Assembly: GCF_000227135.1 (NCBI RefSeq)
Contig: NC_018261.1
Coordinates: 1,190,581 to 1,248,863 of the forward strand
Direction of reading: 5' to 3'
Source: Leishmania donovani
Taxonomy: Eukaryota; Euglenozoa; Kinetoplastea; Trypanosomatida; Trypanosomatidae
DNA: 58,283 nucleotides
Part shown: positions 30,581 through 41,254 of the stretch, piece by piece
Position numbering within the stretch: position 1 is the first letter of the stretch
Layout: the number at the start of each line of letters is the position of its first letter
Notes under the pieces: generated by a model
Told to the model about the DNA's origin: nothing
Databases searched by the model: none
The model's input: the letters and a program-made list of their open reading frames with translations, nothing else
Position numbers and translations under genes: made by a program

Positions 30581-33450
30581 GGTAGCCAAGTAGAGTGGCA
30601 TCAGGGAAGGTGACTCACCTGGTGCCGCGCGGTTTGCCTGTTTTGCGCGCATGGCGCACACGGCTTGCCACGCCTCTTGTGCGTCAAGACACGGCCCCCT
30701 CTTTCGCCTCCCGTGTTCAAAGACAGGTTCGGCATGCACAAGCGTCCGTTCGCGTTTGGAATCAAGCATTAGAAAAAAGGGGGGAGGTGCGGAAAGCGTG
30801 GGCCAGCAAACACGGAGAGAATGGCGGTGGTGTACTGCTGGAGACGAACACCAATGCCTCTTTCTCACTTTCGCTCTTCTCTCTTGCTGCCGGTGTCGTG
30901 CGCCTACCCGCTCTCTCGTCGTTGTTCTCTTCCTTGGCTTTGATATACTGTCCCCTCCCTCTTGAGGCTTGCTCACGAGCCGCTGACGCGAGAAACCAAA
31001 TGAAGCGCCTGAATGACTGCGGTAGGCCGTCCAAGAATGGAGGAACCCGTAGCCGTGAAGTGGCGTGGCGTCGTTGCCGTCCGCGTCGCGCGTGCTTTTG
31101 CTTTCGTGTTGCATGTGGCGGGAGGCGGCACTACGGTGCACCTTTTCAGGTCTACGTAGCTGCTCCATTTTGCTGCAGCACCATGCCCTCGCGCATACCT
31201 TCTCCCTTCTTTGATGCTTTCCCATGCCCCTCTGCTTCAACGGACATGTTTGGTCCTTTCTGCCGTGCGCTGCCCGCATATATCCGGTTATTTGCTGTTT
31301 TTTTTTCCGTCATACCATCTCGGCTGCATCCTCGTCGCCACGGTTTTTCCCTCCGCCGCCAAAGAAGTAGCTCATTGCGCGCGGTGCGGCTTCCTGCATA
31401 CACCTTACTTTCCTTCACTTCCTTCTCTTACACACACACACACACACGCACCTCCTAAAAATACAGACCGGCCCACTCACCACATATATCTACACGAACT
31501 CATAGCCCTCTCTCTGCTCTGCTCTACCACCGCTGTGACTGTTCTTGCTTCCTGTTTGATCGCCTCGCTCGCTCGCTCGCTCTATCTGTTTCTTTTTCTG
31601 TAGTTGCTGTTACTGTCTTGAACCGCCATTGTTCTCTGCTCATTTCTCTCCTCTCACCGCGTTGCCTTTTCTTTGCTTGGCGCCACTGGCTTCTTTTTTG
31701 TTTCGTTTGTTTTCGGTGTTGTCTGGGGTGGGTGTTGGTCGTCTTGTTGTTGTTCTCTGCGAACTGTCCGTCGGCGTTGCTCGCGGCACGTTTTCTCATT
31801 CACTGTTCCTCTCCCTCCCTCCTTCCTTCCCTCTCTTTCGCTCTGTTCTAGACACGATTGGCGGAAAGAGTAAACGGCCCTCCCCTTCGGAAAAAAAAAA
31901 AGAAACTCCGAAAAGCAGCAGTCATCCCTCCCTTGTGGCTGCCGAAACGCCGATACAGGCGTGGCAGTGGCTAAGGAGACCGCGTGTGTGTCTCTGTGTG
32001 TGCATTCTGAACGCCATTCAGGATTGCACTATCTTGTGTGCTGGAGCTTGGCGTGTAGGCTCCCGCGTGGGCGACGGGGTATACAACGCGCATTTTGGTT
32101 TGCTATCCTCGTTCCGGCGAAAGAACAAGCTGACCCGTGTCTCGTGGGCACCGCTGCGCACTACCGGCTAAAGAAGTGGTGGTGAAAAAGAACGTCGTAC
32201 AATGCGCGGGAGGTGCGGTAGAGAAGCTAACGTCACTCTCTATACCCAGTACGCGATCGCGCTTTTCTTCTCTGCGTGGGGAAGGACTCAGGTGCACGTA
32301 ACTTGCACAGACGACTTCGAACCCGCCCCGGAAAGCACCGCCGTCCTGTAAGCATCGTTACACAGGAACGAATCCTACGTGGAAGAGACGCCGTTCGGGT
32401 GTTGAACGTGCCCACGAACACACAACCATAGTGCTTCTTAGATTTGCTAGCGCAAGCGAGAATCGGAAAAATAGCAGGACAGTATCTGTTTTCGTTCTCT
32501 GTGTTTGTGTACAAATCCGAGTTTCCGCACGGTCTCGAATAGGCCCTCGCTTCCGGAGGCATTCCTTCGCCTCTATTTCCGGACGTGGTATACGCCTTTT
32601 CCCTCTTGTGTGATTCCTTCACCTACTCGTGACGCTTTTTTGAGCGTGTGTGTGTGTGTTGTTTTGGCATTGCTGCCTTCGCTTAATTCGCCGCCTCTTA
32701 TACGGACCTGTCAGTCATACATACACACACACACACACACCTTTTTTTTGCGTGTCTCTCTTTGTTTTTGTTGTTGTCTTGTTCTCTCTGCTTCTCTCTT
32801 GGAGTCTTGTTGATCTGTGTGCGTAGTTGAGCGTGCGCTCAGGTAACGGTTTTCGCTGCCTCCTCCCTTTCCCCTCCCCTCCTTGTTGGGACCAAAACAC
32901 GCACACATACGCTTATTGCTGATTTTTCCGCGTGATACCCCTCCTCTTTCCCCTTCCCTCTCCCCTCCCCCCTTTAGAGATTTCTCACGCAGTCGGATCG
33001 ATCTTCGTTGCCTTGAAAACGAATATCCCCATCAAGTTACACGGCATTCGTTTTGTGGTGTGCGTGGAGGTGTGTGTTTTCCCCCATTATTATTCGAAGG
33101 TGACGGAGCAATCAGGGTTCTCTCGCGCGGTGAGCAGGAACGTCGCACAGGAGCTTTCGTGCGTGTGGTTCTTATTCTTTCTGACGTGCTCTCACCTCAC
33201 ACCCCTCCGCTTCTTCCACTCGCTTCGCCGCGAGCACCTGCTCGCTTTCTCTCCCTTCTTCCCGTGCCGTTCGTGTGCGTCTGTCTGTGTGTGCGCGCGC
33301 ATCCGCACCATTTGAGGCTCTCTTCCTTTTCTTTTGTTTTCATTTTCGTGCTTCTCTTTCTGCACCTGCGAGGACGGATTAGCAGAGATACTTGCGAGCG
33401 TGCACACATACAAAGACGCGAGTAGACACCCAGTCTACCCCCTCACGTTT
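30581..33450. other. Long intergenic spacer
   Basis: About 2.9 kb, mostly T/C-rich on the + strand, with CA repeats at about 31431-31446 and 32722-32740. No gene is recognised. The tract at 33323-33360 with AG near 33371 is the likely acceptor for the kinase gene. Confidence 0.55.
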
Positions 33451-36276
33451 ATGCAAGTCGATATCGGCAACAACACAGTCCTGCAGAACTTTAGCAGCAT
33501 CGTCTCCAGTGCGGAGATTCGTCAGCTCAACGATCGTCTTCAGCAGGCCTACGCCGGTGCAGCGCCCGCGCAAGCTACCGCAGCAGGTCACCAGGAAGGC
33601 GGTGAACCTGGCACCGTGCTGTCCCAGCGACGCGTGTACCACAACGCTGTTGAAGGAGCAGCCGGTGCGCCGAGTAGCCACCCGAACGTTTCCCGCTTGC
33701 GTCGGCGCTCGTCTCTGAACCTGAGTCGCTCGTCCGCGGGATCGCGCCACTCGTATCACCACTACCAGGGTAGGCAACACGGCAGCACTCCACGCAGCCG
33801 CTCCGGGCACTCCCAGTCGCCTGAGCAGCCGGCTCTTTGGCCACAGCAGGCGACCCTCGGTGTATCGCATATCGCTGCAGTTACGCGGATAACCACCCCG
33901 GCGAACAGCAGCACGGCGGTTAACAACGCGTCTGTGCCAAGCCGAGCTAACATTTCTGGCATACCTCGGATCCTCAACAGCCACGTTGTACAGCCGCCGC
34001 ATCTACAGCAGCTGCTCGCACCGCCGCAACAGACACCAGCGGCCTTCGGTGGTATAGGGCCGTCGCCGGCGCCTATGGCTACCGTCACTTCGACCCCGCA
34101 TCGGCAACAGGGCTGGCCCGACGCGGCGCAGGACAAGGGCGGGGCAGCCTCTCCGGCCGGAGCTGTAGACGGCGCGCCCGTGTGCGCCGGAGACAACCGT
34201 AGCAAAGGGATGTTCGGCAAAGAGGGCGACGGGAACTGCCGTCGCGATGAGGGCAGCGGCCCGCACGGCGGCGGCGATGCCCGCAGCCGCAACTGCAACG
34301 ATAAACCCGCCGCAGCCGCCAGCCCGAAACTAGCACACACGAAGATTCAGGTAGGCATGCGCTTGCGTCGATGGATCATCATTAATCGCATCGGCGCCGG
34401 ATCCTTCGGTGAAACGTTCACTGCCATGGAGGTGGACGGCCCGGCCGAGGAGGAGGATAGTCTCACCGTAGCCTCGGAGAACATGAAGCTACTGGAAAAT
34501 TTGCCCCCGGTAGAGGAGCGTAACGAGGTGTGCATTAAAGTGGAGCAAGAAAACAAAAATGTACTGCGACTAGAGGCGCTGGCCTTGAAAAAGGTGCAGC
34601 CGTGCCCCCAAGTCGTGCGCTATCTTGGTAGCGGCTGCACTAATGGAATGAACTACCTGGTGATGGAAAAGTTAGGCTCGAACCTAGCCGAGCTGCGCCG
34701 TCGAAGCCAGCATGGCACTTTCAACATCTACACGACACTCAAAGCCGGCGTCTCGTGCCTGACAGCGATCCGCGGAGTTCACGACCTTGGGCTGGTACAC
34801 CGCGACATCAAGCCGTCGAACTTTGTTACCGGGCTGCCCGGCACTCCGGACCACACCACGTGCTACTTGATCGACTTCGGCCTCGCCCGCCGCTTCCGCC
34901 GCTCGAACGGCGAAATCCGCCCGCCGCGCGAAAACGCCGGGTTTCGTGGAACGAGCCGGTACGCCTCTGTCGCCTCGCATCACCACCAGGAGCTGGGCCG
35001 CGTAGATGACTTGTGGAGCTTGCTTTTCATGCTCGTAGAGTTTGCCACCGGCACCCTACCGTGGCGCAAGTACAAGGAGAAGGATGACATTGGGCGCTGC
35101 AAGGAGGAGTCCATCAGCCCGCATCTCGTGCGCAACCTGCCACGAGAGTTTCAGCCCTTCTTAGCTCATTTGCAGACCCTCCGCTACGAGGACGAACCGG
35201 ACTACGACCTGCTCCTCACGCTCATGCATCGCGCGCTGGAGCGTCGCGGCTATCCGCCCAATAAGCCGGTAGAGTGGGAGATCGACTCGTCATTGGCGGA
35301 CTCTTGCATAGACGCCGACGGTGCCCCTGTCGTGAACGCGGGTGCTGGAGCGGTGCAGGGCTCGGCGGCGCACCTTCGCGATGTCGGCCCGGCACCTGAC
35401 GCCGCGGGAAATGGGCATTCGATCGACGGCAACGCTAGTGGCAGACCGCTGCAACCGCCACCTCGTAGGGCAGCTCCACTGCCTGGCGCTGTAGAAATGG
35501 GTTCACGAGAGCTCCTGCACATGCCCCTGCACCCCGATGCGGCCCAACCGAACAGCGCTGCCAGCCGCGTAGGCAGCGGCAATGGCGCTGCAGGAAATGG
35601 CGCCACCGCGAGTGGATACCCGGCAGACGCTCTGCATCCGCATAACAGCGGCACACTACGTGTGAGCGAGGTTGACATTGGCGGCTCTGGCGCTTGTCAG
35701 GATAGTATGCACGGCAACCCGCCGGTCGGGGTAGATGTTTCCGTGCAGAACCGTGGACCGCGCCCGCAAGGCGATTCTGTCGACATTCCTCTCACTACAG
35801 CGTGTCTTGCCGCCGAAGGCAGCGAGTCACCCCGCGCACAAGCCAGTTCGGGCGAGTACGACCACAACGAATACTCCCTGCGTGAAAACGGTAGCGGTGC
35901 GTATAGTCCCCCCATGGCGCCTGTTTCCTATTTTAATGCCGCGGTAGCTTCTGGCGCTGATCCGCCCGGCAGCTCCCCAGCAGCTGGGTCGCTGGCGAAC
36001 TCAGCGCTGGAACCAAACAACGCTACTCACTGGAGAGAGACGGCCGCCGAGCGCAACGGGTTAAAGCGCCGATCGGGTCAACAGCAGCGCGAAAACGAAT
36101 GCGACATTCCAGACATCACGAAGAGGGGGGCAGGCCGATGGCATCAGCACATGGTCGGCCCCACCGCCGATCTTGACGCCTCCGTGGCAGCAGACGAGCA
36201 AGGGGAGGCGCACTACGGTAAGGATGGTAAGGCGTCATCTAAGAAGAAGTTACAGTGCGAATGCGTTGTAATGTAG
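33451..36276 (+). CDS. Tau-tubulin-kinase-like (CK1 group) protein kinase with C-terminal CaaX box
   Basis: 941 residues. The N-terminal about 300 residues are Ala/Ser/His/Gln-rich and probably disordered. The kinase domain (about 305-600) has a glycine loop GAGSFGE (from 315), VCIKVE with Lys363, HRDIKPSNF (Asp452), IDFGLARRF (Asp475) and FRGTSRYASVASHHHQELGR, the CK1/TTBK replacement for the APE motif; DDLWSLLFMLVEFATGTLPW is typical of TTBK. An acidic insert of roughly 30 residues separates the glycine loop from Lys363. The C-terminal about 330 residues are low-complexity and end QCECVVM: a CaaX motif with Cys938 and a nearby Cys936. TTBK2 drives ciliogenesis in animals. Here, inferred: a lipid-anchored CK1-group kinase, target unknown. 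Confidence 0.87.
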   Translation: MQVDIGNNTVLQNFSSIVSSAEIRQLNDRLQQAYAGAAPAQATAAGHQEGGEPGTVLSQRRVYHNAVEGAAGAPSSHPNVSRLRRRSSLNLSRSSAGSRHSYHHYQGRQHGSTPRSRSGHSQSPEQPALWPQQATLGVSHIAAVTRITTPANSSTAVNNASVPSRANISGIPRILNSHVVQPPHLQQLLAPPQQTPAAFGGIGPSPAPMATVTSTPHRQQGWPDAAQDKGGAASPAGAVDGAPVCAGDNRSKGMFGKEGDGNCRRDEGSGPHGGGDARSRNCNDKPAAAASPKLAHTKIQVGMRLRRWIIINRIGAGSFGETFTAMEVDGPAEEEDSLTVASENMKLLENLPPVEERNEVCIKVEQENKNVLRLEALALKKVQPCPQVVRYLGSGCTNGMNYLVMEKLGSNLAELRRRSQHGTFNIYTTLKAGVSCLTAIRGVHDLGLVHRDIKPSNFVTGLPGTPDHTTCYLIDFGLARRFRRSNGEIRPPRENAGFRGTSRYASVASHHHQELGRVDDLWSLLFMLVEFATGTLPWRKYKEKDDIGRCKEESISPHLVRNLPREFQPFLAHLQTLRYEDEPDYDLLLTLMHRALERRGYPPNKPVEWEIDSSLADSCIDADGAPVVNAGAGAVQGSAAHLRDVGPAPDAAGNGHSIDGNASGRPLQPPPRRAAPLPGAVEMGSRELLHMPLHPDAAQPNSAASRVGSGNGAAGNGATASGYPADALHPHNSGTLRVSEVDIGGSGACQDSMHGNPPVGVDVSVQNRGPRPQGDSVDIPLTTACLAAEGSESPRAQASSGEYDHNEYSLRENGSGAYSPPMAPVSYFNAAVASGADPPGSSPAAGSLANSALEPNNATHWRETAAERNGLKRRSGQQQRENECDIPDITKRGAGRWHQHMVGPTADLDASVAADEQGEAHYGKDGKASSKKKLQCECVVM

Positions 36277-39178
36277 TCTGAGCCGCGTCGCTGATTTCAA
36301 AGCAGCGCTGGCCGCTATCCCGTACCCTCAGCCTTGTGTTTGGGCGGATGCTTGCGGGACATTAATATCCCATAGGAGCTTCTAGGTTGTTGTGCGGTCG
36401 AGATTGCATGTTTATGTGTACATGTGTCGACGCCGGCCCCCATCGCCGTTATTATTTGGTGTTGTTGCTGGTAGGCGCCTTTTGCATAGAGCAAAGCCGG
36501 AAATGGTGCGTTTCCGGCAGAGGAGCAGGAAAGCCGAACAGGAACTGGGACAATGACGAAAGGGCGTGCATACGAGTCGGCCAGCGAAGCAGACCAGAAA
36601 TAAAAGGACGCTGAGAGGAGGAGACACGAGCGGCCTTTGTGCGAATCTCTCTCCTTCAGAACCTCTGTGTGCGCGCATGTAGGCATATATATATATATAT
36701 GTATGTGTTTACGTTAGACATTCGTCCCTGTCATTCACAGCAAGCACCACCACTCGCACCACATTTCTTTTCTTTATTCATGCGTATATGTGTGTGCGCT
36801 TGCGTGTGTGCTCTTCTTTTTTTGCTGTGCTGAGCTTGCTGGACTTGTTTGGCCCCCCCCCAGCGCCCTCTCGAAGGGCCGTTGAGGCGTACACCTGAAG
36901 AGGTGGAGGGGAATGGAAGACGAAAAAGGAGAAGAGACATATCATAACAAAAATAGATGCGATAAACAACAATGTAGAGGGAAGAGAATCGGAGAGGGGG
37001 GGGGCGAGTAAGAGGGCGGAAGGGTGGTCGGAGCAGTGTGCTTCGGTGAGGTGTCTGACCACGGTGTCTTTGGCGCCCGTTCACACCACCGTATCTGTAT
37101 CCGCCCTTTTTTGCGTCGTTTCCTCTCTTTTCTCCGCCTTAGTACTTCTGCGTTTGTGTTCCTCGCTTTTTTCTCGTTTCTGAATGCTGCTGTTTACTGG
37201 TAGCGTTTTCTTGTGTCTCCTTGCCACGGTTATAGTGTTTTTCCAGTGCTCCTCTGCGTCGTGTGTATGAGTGTGTGTGTGTGTGTCTACGTAAGTGTTT
37301 GTACGCACCGCGCCGCTGTCCTTTATTCCTCTATTGTCGCCATGTTCTTGCCGTTTTTTATTTTCGCTGCCATGCGTTCTCTGTTTACTTCTTGGGTACC
37401 ATAGCAGCACGTACATCTGTTGTTCGGATATGGTTTTTTTCGAGGCTTGCGTTTAGTTGGATCGGCTGTTTAAACGGCCGCGCACCCGTGAGTGTGCGTG
37501 CATGTATTTGTGGTGGTACGAGTTTCGCGACGGTGAGCAGTCCTTGTAGTTGTAGAACACTCCAGCCTCGGCCCCGTTATGTGCATGCGATAGCGCACTG
37601 AGGAGTGAATGCAGCAAATACACATTTCTATGTGCAATTTTTTCTTCCGCTGTGGCGGACGTTGTCTGCTCTCTGCACATTGTAGAAGCCTCACGTTGTG
37701 CAGTTTGCGGGTCTCGCTAGCCACATGGGAATAAGAGGGCGGGGGAGAGGAACATGTGTCCTCTCGACACTGTTGCGCTTGACAAGCAAGTCTTGTCGAT
37801 CTTTGTAAAGGCACAGTTGGAAGGTGCGCGCGAGTGCGACGCACGTTCTGTTAGTGCTGCCATGCCAGACCCAATGATGGCGGTGGGGAATAGGGGGCCG
37901 AGGGCCATGCGCTATTTTTGTTGCATTTCCATGAACTTCTCTTTTTGTGCTCTGGTTGTTCCAGGCGGTAGCTGTAGCACTTTGCCCCCCCCCCCTCCTC
38001 CACTCTCCGCTGTCTACTCCGTCTGTCATCTACCTCACGCCGCTTACCCTCCACTCATCATCGGCTTCTCTCGTCATTTTTCGCTTGAGTCGGTTTCGGT
38101 TTCGTCTTTGCTGTGTTTTCTTATTGCTTTTTTCCCTTCACCTTCTCCACTCCTTGTTTCCCTTCTTGACTCGCATTTAGTGTTGGGCGTTGACTTCACC
38201 ATACGAAAAATGCAGGCGTGCATGTCGACTGCGTCTTGTGTGTGTGTGTGTTTGAGGTGTGTGAAGCCTTTTTCGAGCCTCTGGGCTGTCTCTGCTTTGC
38301 TGTTGTGGTGGCTGCCACCACCGTCACGACCATCAAGGGCGCCTCTCCCTCTTGCTCCCCCCCCAGCGCTTTGTGGTTCGCTTAAGTTATTTGTATACAT
38401 ATATGCACACATATATATGTGTGCATATATGTATATTCCCTGGCCGTTGTGCGTGTGCGTGTTTCCATCATGTCTTCTGTGTGTCTTCCTCTCTTCCTCT
38501 TCAGCTGTCTATAATCCTCTCAACAACAACAAAAATGAACGACACTGCCACATGGTGATGGATAGCTCTCCTCTTTCAAGGCAACCAAACAAGGGAAAGG
38601 CACACTTATGGGAGCCCACGAGGTCAGCCTCGAACTCTAGTCTATCGTCTGCCGCGTCCCGGAGAACAGCTTTTTTGCATGACGTCGCGAACGCACGTGC
38701 GACGTCCTCTTGTGTGGAGCCAGTCTCTCTTTTTGTTCGCTTCTCAGATCACTTTGTCTAGTCGTGATACTGTGTCAGTGTTTTACGTGCGGCATTCGTG
38801 CTTTTATTTTCGGGGGGATGGAGGGAGGCCCGACGAGTGAAGCAGAGGCAGTCCAATGAATCATCTGATCGCGCTCTCTCCTTGCCGAGGCCTCTCACCT
38901 CCCAAGGCTCCAGTCGTTGTCCTTCTGCCGTTTTGCTCATGCATACTGTGGAGTTGTCCTCCTACAACTTTCGTTGTCGCGCCTTCCTCCACCCCCTCCC
39001 TTCCCACCACCTGGCAGAGGCCCTCTGAGGGTCATCGTGGTCTGCACTGCCTGAAACTCGTAGCAGCAGTACACACAGCGACAACACATACGTAGAGAAG
39101 ATCCACCGGTGGAGGGCCTTGCCGCGTTCCGCACAGACTGTGTGCCACCGCCCTCCGCTCCTACGACCGCTACTCAGC
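36277..39178. other. Long intergenic spacer with microsatellite and palindrome
   Basis: About 2.9 kb. It includes a TA repeat at about 36685-36701, long T/C-rich runs at 37100-37450 and 37980-38180, and a perfect 42-base palindrome at 38394-38435. ORFs here translate pyrimidine tracts and show no domain. Confidence 0.55.
38394..38435. repeat. Perfect 42-base palindrome
   Basis: The 21-base left arm (beginning 'tatacatatatgcacac') is the exact reverse complement of the right arm, with no spacer. The arms mix TA and CA/TG steps. It could extrude as a cruciform or fold as an RNA hairpin in the 5' region or spacer of the CFAP418 transcript. Confidence 0.95.
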
Positions 39179-40231
39179 ATGTCGGAGCTCGACAGTCTAA
39201 TTGACGAGCTTTTCCCTGAAAAGCACAACAACGAATCTAACTGTGCCTCTGCTCCTGGACCGTCTCGCCGGCGGTCGGAGTGGGATGAGGAGAGCGACGA
39301 CGGCCAGGACATCCGCATGTTCACGGGCTCTAAGATGCATGCTCTGCAGCAGCGTAACCCAACCTCAGTCTCCTCCTCCCGTGCGGATCCGTCCACCTCC
39401 GCGACAACAGTCGCCCCCACTCGCTGCTTAGCCGGGCACTCCTTCGATGAGGATGGTGACGCCGACGGCGACGTCGGTCATGCCGTGGCTTCCCACAACG
39501 TACCTGGAGAATTGGTTGATAAGGATCTGAGCGCGCGATCGCTTACCCGCATGTCGAAGCCCGTGCTCTTCCCGGTCCCGTTTCCGTCCCTCTCAGGCTC
39601 GGAGGGCTCCTACGCGTGTGCCTCGCGATGCTATCTCACGAACCTTGGAACACCCCTCATCCGCGATGCCGGCCACCCGACTTTGCAGCAGCTGCGCGCC
39701 ATCGCGGCGAATGAGCAGGCGAGCCTGGACACCTCCCGCATTCAAGCGATGCTGCGGAAGGGCGCGTTTCACGCTGCTATAGCGAAACTGGGCAATGGCT
39801 GTCTGGATCATCACGGCGACTTTACGGTTGACGGAGGCTGCCCGAACATTTTGTGTCGCCAGTGCAACTACATGGTAGTGCGGCTTCAGGGCGCCGAGTG
39901 GGACGACGACGGCGTGAACTTGTACTTAACTTTGCGGAACTACTATCCAGACTGGTGCCGTTTGGCGAGTGCGACGCCGGTGGGGGTGGAGGACGGTGCC
40001 GAGGCATCCCGCGGCGTCCTGCGTTCGAGTTCGGCGGCGGCAGCCTACTGCTGCCAGTGCTCGTGGGTGACTGTGAGAAGTGCCAAGATGGTCATTGAAA
40101 CTAGGCTGACAGACATTACGATGGCCAAACCTGCGAGGGAGGGGGAGCACCCGTTTGCCACCAAGTTGCCTCTGCCGCTTGGTGAAAAGCGACGACCGCC
40201 ACTGTGGGTGTGTCACGGCCATACGCAATAA
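39179..40231 (+). CDS. CFAP418: CFAP418 (C8orf37) homologue
   Basis: 350 residues, longer than the about 207-residue animal protein because of a Ser/Asp-rich linker. The N-terminus MSELDSLIDELF matches the short acidic helix (DLDELLDE) of CFAP418. The C-terminal domain (about 215-348) shows CPNILCRQCNYMVVRLQGAE (Cys221, 226, 229), then a W-D-D segment, LYLTLRNYYPDW, YCCQCSWVTV and a terminal LWVCHGH. The order, cysteine spacing and CQCSW motif agree with CFAP418. That protein is linked to photoreceptor and ciliary disease and acts near the ciliary base. Flagellar-base function here is inferred. The AG at 39176-39177 is only two bases before the ATG, so an upstream AG is more likely used. Confidence 0.85.
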   Translation: MSELDSLIDELFPEKHNNESNCASAPGPSRRRSEWDEESDDGQDIRMFTGSKMHALQQRNPTSVSSSRADPSTSATTVAPTRCLAGHSFDEDGDADGDVGHAVASHNVPGELVDKDLSARSLTRMSKPVLFPVPFPSLSGSEGSYACASRCYLTNLGTPLIRDAGHPTLQQLRAIAANEQASLDTSRIQAMLRKGAFHAAIAKLGNGCLDHHGDFTVDGGCPNILCRQCNYMVVRLQGAEWDDDGVNLYLTLRNYYPDWCRLASATPVGVEDGAEASRGVLRSSSAAAAYCCQCSWVTVRSAKMVIETRLTDITMAKPAREGEHPFATKLPLPLGEKRRPPLWVCHGHTQ

Positions 40232-41254
40232 AAGGGGTCTGCGCGTGCTCGCGCTTGTGCTCTTGGTACGAGGAACAGGCGTGAGAGTGCTTGCCCACGA
40301 AAGAAGAGCAGAGTTGTGTTCTCCAGTGCCAAGACGCATGCCGTGAGCGTGCATGTTAGGGAATCGTATTTAGGTTTTTGTTTGTTGACGTGCTGCTGTC
40401 TCGGAGCTTTACCCCTCACCCTCCACCCCCAACCCGCCCCTCAACGAGAAGACACCAACACGCCTTTCGGAGCGCATGATGTGATTGTGCTTTCTCTCCT
40501 TATCCCAGGTCTGCCAAAGAAGGAGAAAAGATGTTCACTACGGTGAGCCCCCTCCCCCCCCCGCGCGCACCCAACTCTCACATAGACACGCTGACACACA
40601 CAAAGAAAAAATTTGTCGCGCTCCGTGCGACGGGTTTCGAGCCTCCGCTGAAGGAGCACTGCAGAGCATCTGACCGGCCTTGGCATGCTACTTCTTGGGA
40701 TATGCATGTTTTTACGCCCAAGTGTAGCGATTGGCCGGCCAGTGAGAAGCAACGACAAAACGCGCGATGTTCTCAAGCAATTTGAAGGAGAGAGGGGAGA
40801 GAGGTGGATGAGGCAGCTTCCCTCCACACACACACACACACACGCACCCCCTCCTGGTCCCTCCCAGAACCTCGGCTCTGACACATGAGCTGCAAGTCTG
40901 TCCCAGTCCTCTGCTGGCGCGTGTACCCCCACCCTCACCGAGGGCTCACCTGTGTTGCGTGTTTCGTTCTTCCTTTCCGAGCTTGCACCCGGACATCCTT
41001 CTCTCGCCTCTGGCTCTGCCCTCCCCTCACGCACTTGCCTTCTGCGCCGCTCACGGCTATGTTCTTCTCATTCGGCCAATGCCCGTACTGGCTTTTCGCA
41101 CACATACACACGCGGTGAACGAGCTCCTCAGGTCCGTGCGTAGGCCTTTCCTCCCATTTTCGCCGTCATCGTCGTCGGTCACACGGCTGCCTCTGTGACT
41201 GTGTGCGTGTGAGTCTGCCATCACCCCCCCCTTCCTTTTGCTTCCGTTCTGCTC
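40232..41254. other. Intergenic spacer
   Basis: Contains a CA repeat at about 40823-40842 and C-rich tracts. AG at 41211-41212 is a candidate acceptor for the next gene. No gene is seen. Confidence 0.55.

Noticed and set aside
37754..38761. 335-codon + frame
   Set aside because: Mostly translated T/C-rich spacer (Ser/Phe/Leu/Cys runs), crosses the palindrome, and shows no domain.
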